A program made the position numbers and the translations under genes. From NCBI GenBank assembly GCA_030141605.1, contig JAQGDQ010000844.1, positions 1 through 64,000 of the forward strand: a stretch of DNA of 64,000 bases. The letters are read 5' to 3'. This DNA is from Tubiluchus corallicola. Lineage: Eukaryota > Priapulida > Priapulimorpha > Priapulimorphida > Tubiluchidae. Shown here in pieces: positions 28,801-40,800 of the stretch (the first letter of the stretch is position 1; each line of letters begins with the position of its first letter). The notes under the pieces are model-generated. The model was not told the DNA's origin. It saw nothing but the letters and a program-made list of their open reading frames with translations, and made no database searches.

Positions 28801-31800
28801 CTTGCAAACTTGGATAAAAACTCAACTTTGACTGGAAAAACTACCTCTTTCCCGAGGGGAAGACCACTCCCGAGAGATGAAGTAAGACCAATACACTTTG
28901 AGATGAGCGTTCTAAAAGTAAGATATTCTTTCAAGACCACGCCCCGCAATATTGTCTTCATTTCTGGAATACCAGATCCTGTAAATAAACAAATGTCCAC
29001 AAAGTAAGTTCCAGCTCAGCACTAAAGATACTGTGTCAATCGCACGAACAGGTGTGACTAAGTGCTGTCACCTGGTGATTAAAACAAATAACTAGTTAGC
29101 TAGAACATTTTACACTTCTAACCCAAGCAAAATCTCAGCTAAACAGAATGGGGAGGCACAACACAGTTGGGTTGTCACATATTCAAATCACTACACTGCC
29201 ATTGATGAGACAGTTTGCATTCACAAGCTGATAACGAATTAGTAGTTTATCAGCTAGGGCAAATTTTTTTACAACTTTGGTTTCCTTCTCAATCAAATAA
29301 CATAAATTATTAAACACATATAGTCTTTCACGATAAATCTTCTTTATTGCCCTCGCCATGTCTGCACACACTTCCCTTGTAAAACTTTTCAGATTATTAG
29401 TAATTTAAATAATGTTCAAGGTCAACAAAAGATACATTGAATCGTTTTTTGAATGACTTACAATCAGTCGTCAAACTTACAGTAGTTTCATGCAACAATA
29501 TTAAGCCTCTATGCTGACCACTAAGTTCACAGTCATAAGATTGACCAAGAACCGAATTGTTAAGTTTCTGAAGCACCCCTGCTCGATTGTTCAGTTTAGC
29601 AACTAATTCAACATTCTGGTTTTCTAATGCAGACAAAGGTACCTCCACGATTACAAAGGCAAGAACGAATAGAAGGAGGCAGGAGGAAATAGCAATTGTT
29701 GTTACAGGTAAATATTCAAATTGTGTGCTAGCATTTGGCTTCAGCAGTTGGTGATGAAGCTTTGATGCCCGAGGCATAAGAAATGGAGATTGGTTGGAAA
29801 TTATAAAAAAGTCTCAAATGGAATGTAATACCCCGAAAACTTGGTTCATAATTATAGTGATCATTTTTAGTTACAGTCAGTATTTAACCCAAATCAATGT
29901 CTGCTTAACATGAATAACTTAGACACACAATAATTTGTGTAGGCGCATTTGCTGCATAACTTCTAAAACTTTTTCATTTGATTCTTTTTGGAATATTAAT
30001 GATTTGCATGATTTTTACCAGAGACAGTCCTCAAGTGGCGTTTTAAAAGTTTCTGACAAAAGTTGAGGGCCATGACAGAAGCACAATTATTGTTAGACAA
30101 ATGAAAACGAGTGACAGAAGTACAGTGACCACAATATGATTTTTACCAGATGACAAAAAGTTCGCCATTGCACAAAAGTTACATTCTTTCTCAACATCTA
30201 CTATGAATAAAGAGCCGACTAAGCAAAACCAATACAAGCGCTCATTACCACTTCTCTACTGAGGTCTGCCAAATTAACTTCATTTCCCAAGACGAAAATT
30301 ACTTACAATTACTCTCTGCTGCACCTTTGACATCACTGAGAGCAACAACATTATTAATTTAGAGTAGAGAATGGCTTCAGGTGCTAATAAACCGAACCAG
30401 CTGACTAGATGTATGAATAATTCACAACAAAATCAGCACACGCTAGAGAAATCATCATTGATTTTTAAATGTCTGAAAATCAGTGGCGGTTCGGAAAATC
30501 ACAGGTTCCACCCCCTGTTTTCACTCAATATTATCGCTAATATTCGATATCATGTGTTCTTTTTTGTCTTTAATTCTTTCTCTACACTTGTACACACTGT
30601 ATCTCGACACTAGGCGGAGGAGCTGCACAAGCAGCCAACGGTTAGAGGGCGGATGAGGTCTAGTGACCCAACGGCCATGTATAGCGGAGTAAACCTTCCA
30701 AATCAGGAGTAGAGCCCCGAAGGCGGACCAGTGCAGCATGCTCACTGACTCCGGCAGCTCCTGCAGCCAACCTGGTGCCAAACGTATCACTCCGCTTTCC
30801 TTTGGACTACACCAGGGAGGAAGAGAGGGGGTTCCTGTTGACCGGGCAACTCAGGATCTCCATACACCTTGGACAGGCATGCGCCCTGGAGACGTTCAAG
30901 AATCGCACAGCCACAGTCGACGCTGCAGCTCCATCAATGTGATCAATAACTGACTCTCTTAGCGCACACTCCATTGACTTTCGAGACAGAAGGATGCCAA
31001 CAACAATACTTGTACACACTTGTAAATCCTTGTACGGAACCAGAGCATGTCACGGAACTGTGCACTTCACAGCTTCAGCAACATGGTGCTTGGCTGCTGT
31101 GAGCATGCGGCCATGGGCACATGTCTGAGATAAGACGCTGCAAGCTAGGTAGAGAAAGCACTGTCGCTCATGCAGTGTCGATCAAGGAGAAAGTTATTAA
31201 TCTATTTGCACAAAGTAAACCAAGAAGAATGGATTTTGTTTTTAAATGAAAGGATCAATTTAAACTTAAATTAACTTAATAAATTAATTAATTAGATTAA
31301 TTTAACTTGAACTGTAACGATTTAGGCTAATAGTAAGTAAGATATATTTTCTTGTTTAGGATTTTAATGAATTTATGTGTATAAATTTTCTTTTTATATG
31401 TTTATTTTGCTTTTCACAATATTAAAACAATGGCTAAAAGTTTTCTGAAGCAGCAACACCACAAATTACAGCCACGAGACGCCACTGATGAAAATGCAGA
31501 TGCAGAGAAGGCTGATCTGAGCTGACCAGAACCTGCAAGATTAGTCCTCAACTCCATAAAACACCTTAGATACTTCTTAAGGTGTAAAATGTTCCTCAGG
31601 ACAGATATAAGAGTTAGATCACTAAAATTAAAATGATGTAGACAACTGAGGAAAATTATATATATTCTTGTGAAAACCAAATATGCTAGAAATTACAGAA
31701 GTACAGTGTCATTGACAGCTAAGATCACATTAATGTTGAAAGATGTGGGCTTTAATATTTTATGAAAAACAATAAAAACTTGATTCCTACACAAATTAAA

Positions 31801-34800
31801 AAACCTGCATATAGGTCAGAGTCCGAAAAAAGTCTTCGGTAGCAAAAAATTGAAAACGTTTTACTAGCAAGCTACCAGACGTTATTATATAGCACCAAGT
31901 TAATATCAAATGTAACTCTGTAGCGAGTTTCAAGGGTTAATTGGATCCTTCACATGGCTCAAAGGCAGTAACAAGTTCTGTCATAGCCTTTCATTTGGAG
32001 CTTGGAAAAGGTAAAGCCTTCGAAACCTCTTGCAACTGTTTTCACCATTTCAAGCAAAAATTTGCAAACAAAGACGGCAACCCAAATACAAAGTAGATTT
32101 CTAATTTACATACCTATTGCTTGTGGTGACACCAAATGTACAAATCCAGTGGAAAAGAGGATAAATACAACAGGAAATATGGTCCACGCAAAAAACTGAG
32201 CGGCAGGATAACCATCAAGCTCTTTATACAGCCATATCCTTGCTGTAAAATATTCAAATTTGATTAACGTAATTACTCTGTACCAGAAAAGGTAGAAATC
32301 TGTATAAGTACAGTTAAAGGAAAACAATACAAGATTTTAGACAATAACTACTCTGTACCAGAAAAGGTAGTGATCTGTATAAGTACAGTTAAAGGAAAAC
32401 AATACAAGATTTTAGACCATAACTACTCTGTACCAGAAAAGGTAGTGATTTGTATAAGTACAGTTAAAGGAAAACAATACAAGATTTTAGACAATAACTA
32501 CTCTGTACCAGAAAAGGTAGTGATCTGTATAAGTACAGTTAAAGGAAAACAATACAAGATTTTAGACCATAACTACTCTGTACCAGAAAAGGTAGTGATC
32601 TGTATAAGTACAGTTAAAGGAAAACAATACAAGATTTTAGACCGTAACTACTCTGTACCAGAAAAGGTAGTAATCTGTATAAGTACAGTTAAAGGAAAAC
32701 AATACATTGATTTTAGACCATAACTACTCTGTACCAGAAAAGGTAGTGATCTGTATAAATACAGTTAAAGGAAAACAGTACAAGATTTTAGACCATAACT
32801 ACTCTGTACCAGAAAAAGTAGTAATATGTATAAGTACAGTTAAAGGAAATCAATACAAGATTTTAGATAATAATTACTCTGTACCAGAAAAGGTAGTAAT
32901 TTGTATAAGTACAGTTAAAGGAAAACAATACAAGATTTTAGACCATAACTACTCTGTACCAGAAAAGGTAGTAATCTGTATAAGTACAGTTAAAGGAAAA
33001 CAATACAAGATTTTAGATCATAACTACTCTGTACCAGAAAAGGTAGTAATCTGTATAAGTACAGTTAAAGGAAAACAATACATTGATTTTAGACCATAAC
33101 TATTCTATACCAGAAAAGGTAGTAAGCTGTATAAATACAGTTAAAGGAAAACAATACAAGATTTTAGACCATAACTACTGTGTACCAGAAAAGGTAGTAA
33201 TCTGCATAAGTACAGTTAAAGGAAAACACTACAAGATTTTAGACCATAACTACTCTGTACCAGAATAGGTAGTGATCTGCATAAATACAGTTAAAGGAAA
33301 ACAATACATTGATTTTAGACCATAACTATTCTGTACCAGAAAAGGTAGTAATCTGTATAAATACAATTAAAGGAAAACAATACATTGATTTTAGACCATA
33401 ACTATTCTGTACCAGAAAAGGTAGTAAGCTGTATAAATACAATTAAAGGAAAACAATACAAGATTTTAGACCATAACTACTCTGTACCAAAAAAGGTAGT
33501 AATCTGTATAAGTACAGTTAAAGGAAAACAATACAAGATTTTAGACCATAACTATTCTGTACCAGAAAAGGTAGTAATCTGTATATGTACAGTTAAATGA
33601 AAACACTACAAGATTTTAGACCATAACTCACAATGATATATCATCTAAAATATTTAACATTGTTTTTAGGTATGATTTACATGAAGTAATTATATTAGAT
33701 TAGCAGTCCAGTTTTATTAGTTTTTCACTGATATGCCCTCTCAGGCACACACTGGGCAAAAAGAGGTGCTGTACCAGTTGTGACGTCAAGGAGAACTTGT
33801 CAAGGATCACACACTGACTTAGCGGTAAACTTAGAATTAGAATTTATGAATTTTTGGAAATTAAAATCAATGTAAACAGCAGTGCCACATTTCTTTTCTA
33901 GTTTTTGCAAGCAGTGTGAAATGCTCGAGAAGGATTTCTGCCATTGAAAAATTTTCCCACTCGTGCAAGGATTTCTAGCTAGAAGTGCCGAAAAGTGTAC
34001 AACTTAAGTTCGAGACGTATGCTATTTGTGATGCTACTGTTACACTATCAGTTATAATAACTTCAGCTAATAGCATTAGGAATCATATCATTGTACACAG
34101 TTCAGTCCACAGTTAATCGTATAACGAAGACAATACTTACACTCTTGTGAGGCATGGATGCAAAAGTCCATGGCATAACTGAGAAGGGCCATGAGAATTC
34201 CTAAAACGGCAAGAAATATCCAATCCTCGCCGATCTTGCCGAATATTTTGCCGACGAACCATTGCCACCGTGCTAAAAAGAGCGTGTCTACGTTTAGCAA
34301 GCGATATAACACTTGTAAGAAAACAGCAATGGTAACTGAGTAAACAGAAAACTGTAACTAGGTAAGAAAAAAACTGCAGACAAAGAACCTGGGAGCAGTG
34401 TTGTAAGTTCTTACTACAGTAAGCTCTGCTTAACTCAAATTTTCGCCTAACTCAAAGAATTTCAGCTGAACAGATGAAATCCATCGTTTTTCCTATAAAA
34501 AAATCGCTTAAAACAAAATATATACTCAAAATTTTGCCTAACTCAAATAAAAAATTATGGTCCATTTAATCAAAATACATATGATTTACTTTGCCTAACT
34601 CAAAAATGCAATTTACACTTTAAAAAAAGAAAATATTTCGTACAACTCAAAAATGGTATCGTTTAACAGTGTTGTGTACACGTCCTTTTGTAACAAAAAA
34701 ATCGTGTTTCACTACATAATTTGTTATTCTTTATGTAATTGTCATCAGATCTCGTCATTTATGTATAGAAAGTCAATATGTATATCTGCCTTCTATTTAG

Positions 34801-37800
34801 CTCGCCATCTGGTGGAGGGGTTAAGAGTTTCTATGCTGGAAAATGGTCAACAGCGCCTAACTCAAAGTTTTTTCGGTCCACTTGAATTTGAGTTATGCGG
34901 AGTTTACTGTAGTAGGATTCATTTAAAGATTATACAAAGTTTTCTCGCATGAACACCGATTAAAATTGTCCAAAGATAGGCTTATAAAGATACGTTTTCA
35001 AACCTTATTAAAGCTAGCACTTCCATTACAAATTAAACAGTTGTTTTGAATGGCATGAAGGAAATGATGTTCACTTTATTCTCGATCAGGTGAAAGTGCA
35101 TAAACTTTTAAGAAGAACAAAATGCCACAGCTAGTGTTAAATGATTTTATTCTGCCAAAAAATAAAAGCATAAGAGCACAAATTGTTTAAAGACGCTTTT
35201 CATGTAATTTCTCTTTCTGCTTACTTTTTAAACGGGTAACCCAAACTTTTTCGTAGCGATGAAAGCCCGGCGGAGGTTGCCTCCTTTCCTGTTTCTCTGA
35301 TTTTATTCGTTCCGCTTCCTTGCGTGCGAATTCTCCAAGATCCTTCCGGTAGTGGCCATACATCTAGAAGCAAAACAAGAGTATTAATCACTGTAAGTGA
35401 TTTAGGCCAATCTGGCCAATATACCATCACTTTCTCAAGTGCTCCAGGAAATTTCAAGGATGATCTTTGGCAATGGAAGCATATTCAGTTTACTACCGCA
35501 AATGAGCCAAAAACGACTACGCAACACAAAAATGAACGCTGTGAAATTGTGATCACAACATTTGTTAGTTCAGAATCATGCAACGAGCTTCAAATACAAT
35601 TTCTTTACGACTGCCACAACTGTAAACTGAACAGACTTCAAAGGTAAACTAAATGAAGAAGCTGTGAAAATTGTATGTGATACAAGTCAAGTAATGATTT
35701 GTCTGTCTCAGTTTACATCATAAAAACAAACAGCATTGTACACCGAAAGAGTTTGTTTCTTTACGTTATAACTTCGTCTTAATATTATTTGAAAGACACG
35801 TATTTCGTGATTGCTTGAAGAACACTCACAGAATTCTATCAAACAAACCATGCAAAATTTAGATCTGATAATATGATGCAATTAATTTTTTTTAATATGA
35901 ATGAAATGCCAGTGAGATGAATCTTGAATAAACAAAATCTCAAACATGAATCATTCCATTAATGGCATCAAAAACACTAATAAAGGCTGGTAATACAAAA
36001 GCTTCAAAGTGCTGAAGTGCTCAAAGCCACAAGCTAACACACCACAAACAGCAACATAAAATGCAAACTATTAAAGGCAGGCAAATTCGTACACATAAAT
36101 TTCCTATATCAAAGAAGATTATTTATATTATAGAAGATAAATTCTAAAAACACATGAAAATGCTAGACAACACTGTGAAAGGGCAATGACATACAGAAAT
36201 TTGTTATCTTTAAAATTTGTGGATTTAACAAGTGAACATGCAGAATTTCTCTCTACCTGATGCTAACCTAGTCAAAATAATAATAGATGGAACATTTAAA
36301 ATTCAAAAGTGGGAACAAGAATTAATGTAAGTAATTAGGTATAAAACTCCATTAACTATTGTGCACCAAATGGAACTCAGTCTGTCATGAAAGGGTTAAA
36401 AACCTTACTTGAAAGTGTCAAAGATACAGTGGTAATACCACTGTCTCTGTCTCTATGTATATATAGACTGAACATATTACATTCATGACAGACTGAGTTC
36501 CATTTGGTGTTCAGAATAAGAATATAAATATTTAAATTCTAAATATTGGTATTAGAGGTGAGCATTCTCTAACAGAAAGCAAATTCGAACCGAATTTGTG
36601 ACTTTCGAACACGAATTAAACCAAATTTCAGCATGCAGTTTTAATTTTTGAATCACTAATAAAAAGCTGTCTCACAAAGATCTTGCATATTGCTTGATTT
36701 TGTTTTGCATTAAAATACCAATAATTTGTGTAAAAATTTTTGCAGTGAAATCGCAGCTAAACTGTGCTGATTGCATGCTGTTTCAAACGTTTTAATGATA
36801 AAGAATATATATAGTTTAAGTGTTCAAATCTATAATTATGATCAAATCGAATGTGAACTTAAAAAACTTACTTGTTGGAATTCGATTTGAATGCTCAATC
36901 ATTCGATGCCCACCCCTAACAGGTATTGGTAAAATATCAACTTTCTTGCAGCATTTTTGTATAGGGATGTAATAAAGACAATGCACAATATCTGAGTGTA
37001 GTGATTTTAGCATAATGTGGTATCAAAACACGAGTTTCTTGATTGTAGACCAGATTATTTTCATCACTGATCATAAATTCACAGTACTTCTATGTTTATG
37101 CTATAATTTAAAATTCTCCTGAATTTGATTTACGGGCAAAACAACAGACTTTTAGCCCCGGGGGCAGGTTGATTGAAGGTGAAAGTGCAAAATGCATAAA
37201 TCTCGCAGTCAATATGAAGATGCTGGTAATAGACAATTCCCATGCTTGAAAATGCAGTTTATTAATAGTACACAAAAACAGAAAATACTATAGACAGAAG
37301 AATAATTGGCTATCTAACTTAATGTAAACATCCTAATAAAGTACGTATAAATCAAGTTTTTCCCTCGGGCGTCTTATATGTGCAATTGTCTGTGAAAACT
37401 TATTTTCCTGAAAACTACAACCTTACAAAAGTCAAGAGATTCCTATCACAAACAAACTAGTTATGAGCACTCTGCTGCTCTGGACGTTCAATCGTATTTT
37501 CACGATTAACTGTGCACAACCCATTTCCTGAGTGTCTACTGGTCGTGTTTGAAAATAACTGAGTCAAGATTCTCAAGAAGTTTTAATCGTGCATATTTCT
37601 TAGCTAACAAACAGTGGTGCATACTTGTTACAAACTTTTGTTATGCCCTTGGTTCGAGGCAATAAATCTACACTGCTAAATGCTTTACTGACCTTTTAGC
37701 ATGTCTAGAGAACATTAAAGAGTCTATAATTAAACCAGAGAGATTTTTCAGCTCAATGGCCGCGTAGAATTACACAGTACTGGCTGATGAAGCCAAAGCT

Positions 37801-40800
37801 TTTGTTTCCAATAAGTGCACTATTGTTTGCACTCCAATCTTGGTACGCTTGGTTAAGAAAAACTCAGCAGAAATCCATAACTGTACATAAAACGATTAAC
37901 TTTAATGAATGAGAGAAACGTTTTAATTTTGTTGATTTTCCACTAGCTAAAGAGACAAAGAGAAAAGTTCGGTCATCCGATATTGCCGAATTGTAACTGT
38001 GGATTTCGATTTGAGTCTGTTGAACAGTTTTTGTTGCAGTGCCCATTGTATCAACAAACTAGGGTTGTTATGTTTGATAAATTAAATGAAATACTTCTGC
38101 CTGAAAACCTTAATATAGCTGCCTTAGGAACTAATGATCTGTTGAAGTTGTTATTATTCGGAAAAGATTATTTTAACTATGTTGCTAACTGTAAAATATT
38201 CCAATGCATACATGAATTTATATTATGCACTAAACGCTTCCAGTAGTTTCTATATGATATGAAATGCATCAGTCTTAAATATTCGTACATTAATATTTCT
38301 AACCGTCAGTTTCTACTAATGTCTAATGTAATCTTGTAGTAAAGCTTGTCAGCTTATGTAGTTATAGTCTATTCTTACTGTAAATGTTTTTGTAAATAGT
38401 GTGCATAGACTGTTGTAGTGAGGATCCTAAATCATGTTGTTTAAACTGTCTGATCCAATCCTATAATAAATTATGTTTAAACTAACTAAAGTTTCACATA
38501 AGGTCAAAGCTCTCCTTGGGAGAGTTTACGGAGACAAACAATTCTTCTCAAGCGTTACACAAGATCTCACCTTTAACATGTGAGATTAATGTTGGATAGG
38601 GTTTTTAATAGCTAATTTAGTGAGATTTTTTATTTTTGTCTATCACGAAGAGAGAAATAAAATAGATGGAGAATTATTCAAAAAAGTTCTTGGAAAAGTC
38701 GTTGATATCTCTGTTACACCAAAATTCTAGCAGTGGACAGACACGAGGCAGACATACGTCCACCATTGTCATAAAACATTGTTAAATAACATTGTTATAC
38801 TGTTCTCAGAGTCTTCAGACTGACTTAGCAGTTCTTTATATAATTTATATTTTACAATGGCGTGGCTGATATTTTTTTAGGGGTGGCTGACTCAATGACC
38901 TCCTGGTCTTTCGCCACCCCATCTCTACACACGTTACCTAATTTGTTGCATTTGCGCTTATAAATATTATATTAGAGATAAATAAACCTTTTGAATTGAA
39001 TTGACAATGCGTTATTATAAGCAAATCAAGGCGAGTATCAATCTATAAAAAAGCAAAGCTGTGATTGGCTAAAAAAGCACAGAAAGCCATGTCATAATGC
39101 TGTTACTGAGATGTACCTGTTAGTTATAAGCACAGACACATGAACAACGATTAACAAATGCAATAACCAAATGTGTTAGTTAATTCGATAAAGAACACAT
39201 ACAAAAGAGTTAAAACTGCGCATATCAAAAATTTTTGTCCAGTACTGTTATCGTACATAATCTATCAAATTAAGAAGAATTAACTTGTAAGTGAATTTGA
39301 TTATGAGAATGGATGTATCACTTGACGTACCAGAACCTTTGCGTTAAGTAATATCTTGAAACTGCCGAAGTAACAAGATGTTGATTAAGTTAGACGGGCA
39401 ACAATATTTCAAGAGAGCCATAACCAGTATCCATAAACGCCCAACTGCCTGATTTCTACTGCATTTATGGACAGTAGTAATAGGCTTAGTAGATGTTTGG
39501 AAACACTAAGTTGATGAAGGCGCCTCCGAAAACCAGTGGACAAAGAAAAACTGGTGGTGTAATAAGTTTGTCCCACTGGTATAAGAAAACCAAACGAAAG
39601 GAGATTGCAACTGCAGCAACTGCTTACCAAAATCATAAGCAAATCATTGAACAACATAGACAGTAGCATTGAGGCGAAGACATTCAAAATGTTCAATGGT
39701 AAAGTTTAACATCTTCAAGCAAGGGATAAGTCAAGAACATAATGCTCTACGGCTAGCGGCATGTGTGTTGCAAAGTGTGCGCGCGCGTGCGTGCGTGCGT
39801 GTGTGTGCGTGCGTGCGTGTGTGTGTGTTGTATGTTGAAGAATCATTGTGTTGTAAAGTTGCTAATTTTACAAAGTGTGTGTAAGTTAGTGTTCAAGAAT
39901 GAATGCTTTATCGATAAGATGTATGTCAGCTGATATTACAAATTTTTTTACACAAATGAAAATTTTCTTTCTAAAGTTTTTTCCTGTACATTAGATGTAA
40001 GAAGTAATGCTAGCAAAGAACAAATATGGACTGTAAATTTCATTAAAGAAATTATATGGGCTCTAGAACGTAATCGTTTTGATTTTTTGACAGGAATGAG
40101 TTGTACGCCATACTAACACATCTTACTCTCACTTACTTGTATATATTCACATTGCTTACTAATCTTGTTAATTAATGTTATTTTGCTTGTTGATCTGTTT
40201 GTTTATTTGATGTGATTGTACCACGAGTGTGAATAAAATGATATATATATATCTTAATATATACATATATATATATATATATCTTAATATACATGTATAT
40301 ATATATATATGTATATATTAAGATTATTAGAAGTGGTAACACAACACAGTTACCATTCATGTTTTATTTTATTACTTTATTTATTACTTTTATTACAATG
40401 ATTATACCTATCACAAACTTCACTAAATGCCAAGAATTAGCTGCTGTATTTCAGTAAATTGTGTATTATTTACCAATGTTCACTTTGTTACACAGTCATA
40501 TGGTTATTTTGACAATGCCATTATATACTAGTATAGTTTTGTATGACTCGTACCTTTTGTTTATAAGCAACTATTTTAATACTATTAGTTGACTGCAATT
40601 ACTAAGTCACAAAAAGTTCATCATAGCCTATTTGGTATGTGTACAGTATTTTACAACGTTTTAGTGTGTTCATATTTCTGTAACGATTTTTGTCATTCAG
40701 TATCTAAAGAAGCAACATTATAATTTGAATGTACTTTTTTAAAGGAAAAGTTGCAATGCTGCGGAGACTAATCTTACAGGGTACTATAACTGGAACTATA

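Larger units (their letters stand above)
27370..32113. other. ClC introns 4-6, remaining sequence
   Basis: Apart from exons 5 and 6, the orphan frame at 29397 and the GC-rich block at 30605, no recognisable features. Conserved minor blocks suggestive of old repeats are visible but unclassified. Confidence 0.5.

Noticed and set aside
32370-33600. Open frames of 60-130 codons with 25-residue repeats
   Set aside because: By-product of the 75-bp minisatellite in a ClC intron, antisense to the gene, and broken by the CATTGATTTTAG variant units.
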